Below, in pieces: positions 9,046 to 18,338 of a stretch of 64,000 bases of DNA; the stretch's first letter is position 1; each line of letters starts with the position of its first letter. The notes under the pieces are model-generated. The model was not told where the DNA came from and ran no database searches. It saw nothing but the letters and a program-made list of their open reading frames with translations. The DNA is taken from assembly GCA_016342285.1 (NCBI GenBank), contig JAEINQ010000006.1, positions 62,001-126,000 of the forward strand, written 5' to 3'. The translations under genes and the position numbers were made by a program. Origin of the DNA: Desulfobacterales bacterium. GTDB lineage: Bacteria > Desulfobacterota > Desulfobacteria > Desulfobacterales > JAEINQ01.

Positions 9046-10830
9046 TTAACTATAGGGATACCGCCGGGCCTTGATGACCTTGTCGGCAATGGTGCGCCGC
9101 AGGGCAACGGTGTTTTCCATGGGCGCGGCAGCCAGGCGGTCGGCCCGGGCGGCAAGGGCCGTCAGCTCATCACCGGCTTCAGCAAAGGTAAAGACCTCTT
9201 TGGCAAAACCGGCCGTTTTGGGCACGGCATCGGCCATATAGACCTTGATGGCCGCCAGGTGAAGCGCCGCCTTCTCCTCCCCTTTTTGGGCCAGGACCTT
9301 TTTGGCCCGGAGCAGTCCGGACTCCATGGTGTAGATCTGGATAATCATGTCGGCCAGAAGTTCGAGGATCTCCTGATCTTCGCTAAGGGTGCCGAGTAAT
9401 TTTTTGGCCACCGTATCCACGGTCAGCAAAAAGAGCTCCTTGCACCGGCTCAAGGCGTCCGCCTGGCAGGCAAGGGGCCCATCCGAAAAATCCTGCCCTA
9501 CCGCCCGAACGCCTGCAGCCCCCACGGCCTCGGCCACCGCCTCCATGAGAGGAAGTCTTCCCTTCATGGCGTATTTTAAGATATTGCCAGCCACCACCAG
9601 GCGGTTGATCTCGTTGGTCCCCTCAAAGATCCGGTTGATCCGCGAATCCCGGTAGGCCCTCGCGGCCGGGTATTCGGCAATGTAGCCATTGCCGCCGAAG
9701 ATCTGGACCATGTCGTCCACCACATGGTCCAGGGCCTCGCTGCAAAAGACCTTCACGATGGCGCACTCCACGCTGTACTCTTCGATGGCCCGGGCGATCT
9801 CAGCGCCCTGGCTTTTTTGGGCCGGGTCCAGGGTGGCCATCTTGTCTTCGATGGCCGCGGCCAGACGATAGGTGACCGATTCGGCCATATAGGTGTCGAT
9901 GGCCATCTGGGCAAACTTTTTCCGGATCATGCCGAAAGAGCTGATCTTGCGCCCGAACTGTTGCCGCTCGTTGGCGTAGGGGACGGTGCGGGCCAGGGCA
10001 GCCTTGGCCGCGCCCACGGCGGTGGCTCCGAGCTTATACCGGCCGATGTTGAGCACGTTAAAGGCGATCTTGTGCCCCTGCCCGATTTCAAACAGGACAT
10101 TTTCCTTCGGCACCTTGCAGTCTTTCATGATCACCGGGACCGTGGAAGATCCCTTGATTCCAAGCTTTTTCTCCTCAGCCCCCACGGAAAAGCCCTCAAA
10201 CCCCTTTTCAACGATAAAGCCGGTAAAATGCTCGCCGTCCACTTTGGCAAAGACCGTGAGCACATCGGCCCAGGCCCCGTTGGTGATGAAGATCTTCTCG
10301 CCGTTGAGCAGGTAATGGCTGCCGTCGGCAGACAGCGTGGCCGTGGTGGCGGCGTTCATGGCATCGGAACCGGCCCCGGATTCGGTGAGGCAATAGGCAC
10401 CCACATATTCGCCGGTGGCCAGCTTGGGAAGATATTTCTTTTTTTGCGCCTCGGTGCCGAACAGAAAGATCGGCAGGCTGCCGATACCGGTCTGACAGGT
10501 GTGGCAGACGGCAAAGGAATAGCCCGCCCCCATGGCCTCACTGACCAGGCAGGCACTGATCTTGTCCATCCCCTCCCCGCCGAACGCTTCGGGAATGTCC
10601 GTGGCGTTTAAGCCCAGTTCGCCGGCGATCTCAAGCCAGTTACGGGCGTTGGACTCGATTTTCTCCTCGATGAGTTCGGCGTTTCCCTCCAGTTCCTTTT
10701 TGACGAAATCGGCCGCCGCCTTTAACACCATCCGGTGTTCTTTGGAAAAATCTTCCGGCGTGAACACATCCGCCGGCTCTGCATCGTGGATCAAAAATTC
10801 ACCGCCCCTGAAAATCCGCCGTCCGGACAT
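9046..10830 (-). CDS. Acyl-CoA dehydrogenase family protein
   Basis: YCLTESGAGSDAMNAATTA, FGGNGYIAEYPAARAYRDSRINRIFEGTNEINR. Confidence 0.9.
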   Translation of the reverse strand: MSGRRIFRGGEFLIHDAEPADVFTPEDFSKEHRMVLKAAADFVKKELEGNAELIEEKIESNARNWLEIAGELGLNATDIPEAFGGEGMDKISACLVSEAMGAGYSFAVCHTCQTGIGSLPIFLFGTEAQKKKYLPKLATGEYVGAYCLTESGAGSDAMNAATTATLSADGSHYLLNGEKIFITNGAWADVLTVFAKVDGEHFTGFIVEKGFEGFSVGAEEKKLGIKGSSTVPVIMKDCKVPKENVLFEIGQGHKIAFNVLNIGRYKLGATAVGAAKAALARTVPYANERQQFGRKISSFGMIRKKFAQMAIDTYMAESVTYRLAAAIEDKMATLDPAQKSQGAEIARAIEEYSVECAIVKVFCSEALDHVVDDMVQIFGGNGYIAEYPAARAYRDSRINRIFEGTNEINRLVVAGNILKYAMKGRLPLMEAVAEAVGAAGVRAVGQDFSDGPLACQADALSRCKELFLLTVDTVAKKLLGTLSEDQEILELLADMIIQIYTMESGLLRAKKVLAQKGEEKAALHLAAIKVYMADAVPKTAGFAKEVFTFAEAGDELTALAARADRLAAAPMENTVALRRTIADKVIKARRYPYS

Positions 10831-11182
10831 AGGTCCTCCCCATTTTAGGTTTGTAATGCGCCAACTTGACCCTAACGATGCAAAAGCCGGAGGGCTTCAG
10901 AGCCAAGGCGCAAAGGGTGAAGTCGTAGTTCTTTACTGCGAACCCTATGCAACGCCGGCTCTGGGGTTCTCCGGCTTTCCCGACCTGTCGGGCGTAGCCG
11001 TAGGCGAAGACTGAAGGGTAAAAAACAATGGGAAATCATCCGGCATTCTGGAATCAATCGGTGGTGAAATCCATACATTGACTGTTAAATTTCTTTTTAT
11101 ATCGAAATGTCTGCGTCTTAACCGCTTTCGTTATGTTTTTATGCAACTATAGGGTTGATGCACGTGTAGGCAGTCGCTTGAG

Positions 11183-11225
11183 CCACAAAGGCACAAAGCG
11201 CACAAAGCGCACAAAGCGCACAAAG
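11183..11225. repeat. 9-bp tandem repeat (CACAAAGCG)
   Basis: cacaaaggcacaaagcgcacaaagcgcacaaagcgcacaaag. Confidence 0.85.
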
Positions 11226-11324
11226 AAAAAATTGCTTACTTCAATGGGATTCGGATTCCATTCTGTTTATTCTATCCCCCAATAAAATCAAGATATTTTA
11301 TGTAAAAGAAATGCAACAGGGATG

Positions 11325-11420
11325 GGGGATGGATTCTGGATACTGGATGTTGGATGCTGGATACGGGATGGGGAATACGGGATGGGGGATCTGGGATTGC
11401 GAATTGGCGGATTGACGAAA
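11325..11420. repeat. Low-complexity GGATACTGGATG/GGGATGGGG repeat tract
   Basis: ggatggattctggatactggatgttggatgctggatacgggatggggaatacgggatgggggatctggg; similar tracts at 8349-8395, 11568-11600 and 16045-16075. Confidence 0.8.
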
Positions 11421-11768
11421 TTGCGGATTGCCTTCCTTCAGACTTTAGTCTTCGGATTTCAGTCTTTTTTGGGGATCCGAGATCTGTGAAGGAAGATGCG
11501 GGCGACTCTTATCTAACTTCAAAGTCAGAGGCTCTGTTTAAACCGGCCAAGGGCCGGCGGCAGCGCTGGATACTGGATGCGGGATGCGGGATATAGGATT
11601 GCGAATTGGCGGATTGCCCGCCTTCAGTCTTCGGACTTCAGACTTCAGTCTTTTTTGGGGATATGGGATACGGGCCTGCCCGGCGTAGCCGTAAGGCGAA
11701 GACAGGTTAATCCTGTCTAAAAAACAATCCTGGCTATCCTGTTAATCCTGTCTAAAAATAAAAACCAG

Positions 11769-12725
11769 CTAAACCGCGACCATGAGGCTTTCGGAAAGGG
11801 TCGGCCCCAAGGGCAAATCATGGTGCGGTAAAAAGCCGTGAAAGGCGCCCGGGTGGGCGGCAAGGTACTGCTTGAGGGCGGCCAGGCCGATGGGGGCGAC
11901 CGGGGCCGCGGGAAGACGGGATACGGGCAAGGATCCGAAGGCTCTGGAAATCCGGCCCCCGGACCCGGCGGGATCGGCCCGGTTGACCACCAGACGGTCG
12001 ATGGCCATGCCTTGGACGGCCAGGCCGTCACGGATCCGGATCGATTCGGACAAGGAGAGCCGGTCGTCATTTAAGACCAGATGGATCCGGGCCGGGTCGG
12101 ACAAAAAAAGATCCCGAAGACGGCGGTGTCGTTCGATCATATCGCCGAGAGTGTTCTTGACCCGGTCCCGCTCGATCTCCCGGCGTCCGATTCGAATCCG
12201 TGAGATGATCTCTTTCTTCTCGCAGATCAGCATCCTCAACGAAAGCAGTTTTTCGAGCCAGATCAAGGTGATGGCCGGCAGGGCAAAAAACCGCAGGGAC
12301 AGGGCCGTGGGGGCCATGTCAAAGAGGATCGCATCCTGATCGCCTGAGCGGGCCACAACGTCTTCAAAGGCCATGAGCAGGGCATACTCTTCTAAGCCCG
12401 GAGAAAATTCGAGCACCTTGAAATGGTCCTGGATATTGAATGCGCTCTGGTAAAGGTAGGTCTTGCGGATATGTTCCCGGGTCTGTTTGAGGTACCGGGC
12501 CATCCAGCGCCGGGTATCGACCTGTTTGACCGACAAGCCGTCGCAGACCCGGCGCGGTTTCTCCGAAAATTCGGTTTCAAAAATATCCTGCTGGTTGTGG
12601 GCCGGGTCCATGGAGACCAGCAGGGTTTTCCGGCCAGCGGCGGCAAGGGACAATCCGGTCAGGGCTGATGTGGTCGATTTTCCAACCCCGCCTTTTCCCA
12701 CAAAAAAATGCAGCTCCGGTGTCAT
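11769..12725 (-). CDS. ArsA/GET3-family ATPase (single P-loop domain)
   Basis: MTPELHFFVGKGGVGKSTTSALTGLSLAAAGRKTLLVSMDPAHNQQDIF; the ORF extends upstream but this start abuts the P-loop. Confidence 0.85.
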   Translation of the reverse strand: MTPELHFFVGKGGVGKSTTSALTGLSLAAAGRKTLLVSMDPAHNQQDIFETEFSEKPRRVCDGLSVKQVDTRRWMARYLKQTREHIRKTYLYQSAFNIQDHFKVLEFSPGLEEYALLMAFEDVVARSGDQDAILFDMAPTALSLRFFALPAITLIWLEKLLSLRMLICEKKEIISRIRIGRREIERDRVKNTLGDMIERHRRLRDLFLSDPARIHLVLNDDRLSLSESIRIRDGLAVQGMAIDRLVVNRADPAGSGGRISRAFGSLPVSRLPAAPVAPIGLAALKQYLAAHPGAFHGFLPHHDLPLGPTLSESLMVAV

Positions 12726-13145
12726 ATGCCTCCTTCGGCTGTCCGATTCAAAATGGAATTTTGTCTTCGTGTACTTCGTGATCTTCGTGGTTAAATAAAT
12801 TGTGCGTGTTAACTTTCTGCTCAGCTGTATTTGTGACAAAATCGGATTTTCAATATATCCATAAAATTTAGACAGGATTACAGGATTTAAAGGACAATTT
12901 TGTCTGACCGCTCCAGAAGATCGGCCCGACCCCCGCATCCGCTTCGCGGAAGGCAAAACGCCGGCACGTCCAGACCATCCTGATCGGAAACCCACCGCTG
13001 ATGAGTCAGGCCTTCTTTCTCGATGGCATTGCCCCCTCGCCGAAGGCGATGGCCTATGGCCTGTCCTGCTTCAGGCCGGAAGGCAAGAGATCCTGACCAT
13101 CCTGTTGATCCTGTCTAAAACTGTTTTTCATCTGCCCGGGACGCC

Positions 13146-13427
13146 TCAGTCGATAGACAGTACCGAGAAGAGATCGCCCAGGGGATCGTGGGCCGTGGAC
13201 ACCTTTTCCAGCATGAGATGAAGATCTCTTTCCATGTGCGGCATCAGATCCATGGTGATCTGAATCGGTGGCGACGGAAGCCCCACAAAGGAGCCGAGCA
13301 CCATCAGGGCAAAGATGTTCTCCAACTCTTCGGTTTCATGCTCCAGGACATCGACGGCGCGCCCTCGCCCCACCGCATCGGCCACTTGCCAAAACCGCCG
13401 TATTTTCTTCCAGGCCGCCCGCAACAT
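13146..13427 (-). CDS. Small hypothetical protein, translationally coupled (ATGA) to upstream membrane protein
   Basis: MLRAAWKKIRRFWQVADAVGRGRAVDVLEHETEELENIFALMVLGSFVGLPSPPIQITMDLMPHMERDL...; ATG overlaps the stop of the 13427..13876 ORF. Confidence 0.65.
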   Translation of the reverse strand: MLRAAWKKIRRFWQVADAVGRGRAVDVLEHETEELENIFALMVLGSFVGLPSPPIQITMDLMPHMERDLHLMLEKVSTAHDPLGDLFSVLSID

Positions 13428-13876
13428 CACGCTCCCGCTTTGACCCGGAAAAGGCGCCGGTCGAAATCGATCCGGTCCTTTGAAGGGTAGCCGTAGTAAA
13501 CCGCGTAAAAGGCCGCCAGGAGAATGCCGAGCCCGTGAAAACCGGGGGAATCGGGCACCAGGGCGGCCAGGGCCAGATAAGGACCGATCATGGACACCTG
13601 AATCAACCGCAGTCGAAACCTGAAAAAGGCCGACTCCCCGACCCGAGCCTCCCCACGCACCCCATGGGCAAAAGCGGCCCGCACCATGACCGGCCCGGCC
13701 ACGGCGCCGGCCAGGGAAAGGCAGAAGATCCACGGCATCCAGGCCCTGATGCTGGCTGTCCACATCCTGGCAAGGCCCGGGCCAGTCACCCGGACCACCA
13801 GGATACCGGCAGCAGCCACCAGGATCGGCAGCAACCACCGGCAATAGCTTTGCCTCAACCGTTCATCCATGGCCAA
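13427..13876 (-). CDS. Hypothetical membrane protein
   Basis: Several hydrophobic segments (LLPILVAAAGILVVRVTG, LALAALVPDSPGFHGLGILLAAFYAVYYG). Confidence 0.6.
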   Translation of the reverse strand: MAMDERLRQSYCRWLLPILVAAAGILVVRVTGPGLARMWTASIRAWMPWIFCLSLAGAVAGPVMVRAAFAHGVRGEARVGESAFFRFRLRLIQVSMIGPYLALAALVPDSPGFHGLGILLAAFYAVYYGYPSKDRIDFDRRLFRVKAGA

Positions 13877-13906
13877 ACCCCTTCTTGTACGCTCAGTTCA
13901 GGTTTT

Positions 13907-14026
13907 ATGAACCGCGGACATACACAGACGTTTGAGACTGACTGCCAACAGGCGTTTTTTGCCCGCCCGTCGTAGCCTGTAGGCGAAGTCGGATCTGCGG
14001 TGGCCTGCGTGTGTCCGCGGTTCATC
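13907..14026. repeat. Intergenic inverted-repeat element
   Basis: Left arm atgaaccgcggacatacacagac (13908-) and right arm gcctgcgtgtgtccgcggttcat (~14003-14025) are near-perfect reverse complements. Confidence 0.8.
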
Positions 14027-14068
14027 GTTACTGTTGCCGGGCACGTGTTGTGCCGGATCCAAAGGCCA

Positions 14069-15814
14069 TCAGACCGTCGACACATGGGCGTCGGGCAGGG
14101 TTGTGTCCTCGTCTGTTTGGAAGAATTTGACGAACCCTTCCACCACGATCCAGGCGGCGATGATGATGATAATGACGTTAATCACCTGAAGCAGCATGTT
14201 ATGAGCACCACCAAACTTCACCTGGTTGACCACCGAGGCCCAGAGGGTCATCACGGCCATAAAGATCGCCGGGAGCCCCGCAACCATCCATTTGAGCCCC
14301 CCCTTGGCTTTGAGGTAGAGGGTGATAACAATCAGGGCCAGGGCCGCCAGGGTCTGGTTCACCGCCCCGAAAAGCGGCCAGAGTTTTAACGCTCCGCCCC
14401 CAGAGGCACCGGTGGCAAAGGCCAGGATCAGGGCCGTGCCTACAGCAATAAAGGTGGCCACATATTTACCGGTGAGAAAATCGAGTTTCAACGTGGTGAA
14501 CAGTTCGCTGAGCACATAGCGCTGGATCCGGGTGGCTGAATCCAGGGTGGTACCGGCAAAGGAGGCGACAAAGACCGCCATGATGGCCAGGGTGAACTGT
14601 TTGGGAATGCCCAGGGTATTGATCATGTTGGCCGCCCCGTCCACAAAGGCTGAAATCTTCGACCCCAGGCCGGCTGCCGCTGCCCAGGAAGAGTAATGGG
14701 TGGTCCAGGCGGCCACGCCGGTCAGGGTTTCGCCGGCCTTGGTGGTGTAGCCCATACCGATACCGGCGGCCACGGCCACGATCACCAGAACCGCCAGGGC
14801 CCCTTCCATGAGCATGGACCCGTAGCCGACAAACAGCGCATCGGATTCATATCGAACCTGTTTGGCCGAGGTGCCCGAGGAGACCAGGGAATGAAACCCG
14901 CTGATGGCACCGCAAGCGATGGTAATAAACAAAAAGGGCCACATGGACGGTGCCTGGGCCGGATTGGCGTCAATGGCCGGAGCCACCATCTCCAGGCGGC
15001 CGGTAAATGCTGAAACAAACACACCCAGTATCAGCAGGGCCATGGCGATGACCAGTTGGTGGGAGTTGATATAGTCCCGGGGCTGCAACAGGGTCGTCAC
15101 CGGCAGCACGGAAGCAATGAATCCGTAGGCCAGTAAGATGATGGTCCAGACCCCCGTGGCCGGAATCCCGGCAATGGCCGGCATTTTAATGGGCAGATAC
15201 GGCCCGAGAAAGACAAAGGCGTACATGAGCAAAATAGCCCAGATGGAGAGAACCGTTGCGCTCTTGCCCTTTTTATAGATCAGATGCCCCAGGGCAATGG
15301 CGATGGGCACTTCGATCCAGACCGCCAGCACCGACTGGGGGTACATGGCAAAAATGACGGCAATGACCAGCCCGAAGATCGCGATCACGATCCAGAGCTC
15401 CAGAAAAACGATGAGGAAGAACAGAAAGCGGGTGCGGTTGTTGATATACTTGGAGGTGTAATCGGAAATCGATTTTCCCTGGTTGCGCATGGAGATGATC
15501 AAGGCGCCGAAGTCATGGACCGCCCCCATGACGATGCTCCCCACAAAGACCCACAGCAGGGCCGGCACCCACCCCCAGATAATGGCGATGGCCGGTCCCA
15601 CGATCGGTCCGGTGCCGGCGATGGAGGTAAAATGGTGTCCGAAAATGATCTCCTTCCGGGTCGGCACGTAGTCGATGCCGTCTTCAAGGGTCACGGACGG
15701 GGTCTCGGCCTCCGGCGACAAGGCAAAAATCCGTTTGCCGATATATTCACCATAGAGTTTATACATGGCAATATAGCCGATGAACGCCACAATCATGATT
15801 AACAACGCTTCCAT
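14069..15814 (-). CDS. cstA: Carbon starvation protein CstA family
   Basis: Many transmembrane segments; YGEYIGKRIF, DYVPTRKEIIFGHHFTSIAGTGPIVGPAIA, FHSLVSSGTSAKQV, SFAGTTLDSATRIQRY characteristic of CstA. Confidence 0.93.
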   Translation of the reverse strand: MEALLIMIVAFIGYIAMYKLYGEYIGKRIFALSPEAETPSVTLEDGIDYVPTRKEIIFGHHFTSIAGTGPIVGPAIAIIWGWVPALLWVFVGSIVMGAVHDFGALIISMRNQGKSISDYTSKYINNRTRFLFFLIVFLELWIVIAIFGLVIAVIFAMYPQSVLAVWIEVPIAIALGHLIYKKGKSATVLSIWAILLMYAFVFLGPYLPIKMPAIAGIPATGVWTIILLAYGFIASVLPVTTLLQPRDYINSHQLVIAMALLILGVFVSAFTGRLEMVAPAIDANPAQAPSMWPFLFITIACGAISGFHSLVSSGTSAKQVRYESDALFVGYGSMLMEGALAVLVIVAVAAGIGMGYTTKAGETLTGVAAWTTHYSSWAAAAGLGSKISAFVDGAANMINTLGIPKQFTLAIMAVFVASFAGTTLDSATRIQRYVLSELFTTLKLDFLTGKYVATFIAVGTALILAFATGASGGGALKLWPLFGAVNQTLAALALIVITLYLKAKGGLKWMVAGLPAIFMAVMTLWASVVNQVKFGGAHNMLLQVINVIIIIIAAWIVVEGFVKFFQTDEDTTLPDAHVSTV

Positions 15815-16519
15815 AATGCCTCTCCCTTCGTGTTTTGGTTCTTGCGAAAGGCCGGTGCCGGTCCGAAGGGGCCGGACCTGACCCGCCATCTAAATGAGGA
15901 TTGTCAGCAATGGACGTGCCATTCTCGGAAAAGGCCAACACGGGAAATATTGCTCAAAATTGCAGTCGGTTAACGGTCAGGCCGACCCATAAGGGAAAAG
16001 GGGGCTGAAATGGTGGGTGTCGGACTGTTTTCCAAGCTGTAAAAGGATGGGGGATCGGGGATGGGGAAATCGAAATCGAGTTGTTGGATTGCCGCATTGC
16101 GAATTGGCGGATTGACGAATTGACGAAATTGCGGATTGCCTTCCTTCAGACTTCGGACTTCAGTCTTTTCCTGGATCTGAGATGTGAGATCTGGGATGTG
16201 GGCCTGCCCGGCGTAGCCTTTAGGCGAAGACGGGATGCCGGATGCCGGATGCCGAATCGCGTCCGGCATGACGGGTCGTCGTTCCTGCGAAGGCAGGAAC
16301 CCAGAGGTCTTGAAAATTGACAGACCTGGTTGCCCGCCTGCGCGGGCATGACGGGAGCAAACGCTCCCGGTTCTTCAATCACGTGGCGGCGAAGCCGCAT
16401 CACAGAATAATTCTATCGCAATTCTGGCATATCGTCTGTCCGGCACGAAGCCGGACAGGCGAAAAAATCCGCTTTTTCCTGTTGATCCTGTCTAAATGGA
16501 TTTTATGGGAACGGGGGGC

Positions 16520-16900
16520 TTATTGCCGCTGCCTTCCCCCGCCGCCATATCCACCGCCGCCTCCGGAACCTCGACCCCCGCCTGGACCTCTGCCGCCGCC
16601 AGAGCCGCCGCTACGCCCCCGGCTCGGACCGCGTCCGCCGCCGCCCCGGTCACCTTCGGCCTTGGGACGGGCTTCGTTGACCTTGATGCTGCGTCCCTTC
16701 AGTTCGGTGTCGTTTAACCCCTCGATGGCGGATCGGCCTTCGGCATCGGAGGACATCTCCACAAAGCCGAAGCCCTTGGACCGGCCGGTATCCCGATCAT
16801 TGATGACCCTGACGGTATCGACATGGCCAAACGCTTCGAAGGCCGCCTGCAGATCACTTTCCGAGGTGTCGTATGACAGGTTTCCCACATAGATGTTCAT
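16520..16900 (-). CDS. Glycine-rich RRM RNA-binding protein
   Basis: MNIYVGNLSYDTSESDLQAAFEAFG and GKSKGFGFVEM-type RNP motifs; Gly/Arg-rich tail. Confidence 0.92.
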   Translation of the reverse strand: MNIYVGNLSYDTSESDLQAAFEAFGHVDTVRVINDRDTGRSKGFGFVEMSSDAEGRSAIEGLNDTELKGRSIKVNEARPKAEGDRGGGGRGPSRGRSGGSGGGRGPGGGRGSGGGGGYGGGGRQRQ

Positions 16901-17006
16901 GGTCTTCTCCTTGTTGTCGGGGTGAGAAAAAAACGGCCCGACGGGTTTGGATAGATCCTTTGTGGCTATGCGATGATATAAAAGGCCCTCCCAAAAAAAG
17001 CCCGGC

Positions 17007-18278
17007 TCAAGTCTGGTGAGGCAGGGCGGTCAGGGCCACGGCCCAGTCCACGGCCCGGCGAAAGGCTTCACCCACCCGAATCCGATCCAGGTTGAGCTGC
17101 TGAACCAGCCGGTCCGCCTCCTGCCACCGGGCCTCCTCGAACAGGCGGGCCAGATGCAACAGTTGCCCATACTCGCTGGCGGGATCCCCGCACAGGGCAC
17201 TCCTGAGTTTGGCGTCCAGGGACAGCGGCGCCAGAGCTTCGGGCATGGCCATGCCGAGCATGGCATCGAGAAGGGAGAAAAGACCGAGAAGATGAAGACT
17301 TCCCGGGTCAAACCCCCAGAAATCGTGATCTCTTGCGATCTGTTCGAGAAACTTTCCCCGCTGAGCGGCCAGCAGGGTCAGATCCGATGCTTCGGGATTC
17401 TGGTTCATGTCGCTGATCAGCACCACCCTCAGCCAATGCTTCATCTTTTCCCACCCGAGCATGGCAACGGCCTGGCGAATGGATTTGATCTTCTGTGGAA
17501 ATCCAAAGGCGGCGGAATTGAGATAGGCCAGCAGGCGAAAGCTGATGGAGACATCGGTCTGGATCTTCTCAGCCAGGGCTTCAAAATCCGGATCGGGATC
17601 TTCCACGAGCCGGAGCAGATCAAACCGCGAGGCCTCCCCCGATGACATCTTTCGCAATTCAATGACATCGGGCGCCTTAAAAAAGGCGCCCGAAAACAGA
17701 GAAAAACCCATCTCCGAACAAATGTCGAACCCCCCGGGATCGTCGACCCGGGAAACCATGGCCTGAGCGCCATGGCGCTCGGCAGCCGCCACCACAGAGG
17801 CAAGCACCTCCCGTTGCGCCCCCTGGGCGGAGATGCACAGGATATCGGCCATGCCATAAAGCCATTCACGGTCCGGGTCGAAGGTGGCGTTTGTAACCGC
17901 CACCATGAAGCCTGACGCCTTGAGCCGTTCCAACGACGCCATCACCGTCTCGGCCGAAGCGACCGTTTCCGCCACCTTGACCACGGCCGACGCCGGCGGC
18001 AGGGCATAGGGAAGATCGTCCAAAAGCCCTTTCTCGCCGAAATCGACCATGATTTTCTTGCCGTTCTGCAAAATATGCTGCAGCCCCATATAGGCGCTAC
18101 CGGCCAGGCTGATGGCCACCGACGACGTGCCGTCGGTGGCGCATGCGGGCACGCCGGCAGCGCTGATGCAGATCAGCTCATATCCCCAAAGGCGGCGGTT
18201 GCCGTCGAACACCGGAAGCCGGCTCAGGGAAAACGTGTTTTCCGCGGATGCCTCCCCCGGGTCTTGTTGCATGGTCAT
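17007..18278 (-). CDS. EAL-HDOD (YuxH-like) signalling protein
   Basis: FSLSRLPVFDGNRRLWGYELICIS N-terminus; LNSAAFGFPQKIKSIRQAVAMLGWEKMKHWLRVVLISDM HDOD segment. Confidence 0.85.
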   Translation of the reverse strand: MTMQQDPGEASAENTFSLSRLPVFDGNRRLWGYELICISAAGVPACATDGTSSVAISLAGSAYMGLQHILQNGKKIMVDFGEKGLLDDLPYALPPASAVVKVAETVASAETVMASLERLKASGFMVAVTNATFDPDREWLYGMADILCISAQGAQREVLASVVAAAERHGAQAMVSRVDDPGGFDICSEMGFSLFSGAFFKAPDVIELRKMSSGEASRFDLLRLVEDPDPDFEALAEKIQTDVSISFRLLAYLNSAAFGFPQKIKSIRQAVAMLGWEKMKHWLRVVLISDMNQNPEASDLTLLAAQRGKFLEQIARDHDFWGFDPGSLHLLGLFSLLDAMLGMAMPEALAPLSLDAKLRSALCGDPASEYGQLLHLARLFEEARWQEADRLVQQLNLDRIRVGEAFRRAVDWAVALTALPHQT

Positions 18279-18338
18279 CGCTTTCCTCCTAAATCTTTCA
18301 CCTTCTACCGATTCCCTTCAGTCTTCAGCCTTCTACCT

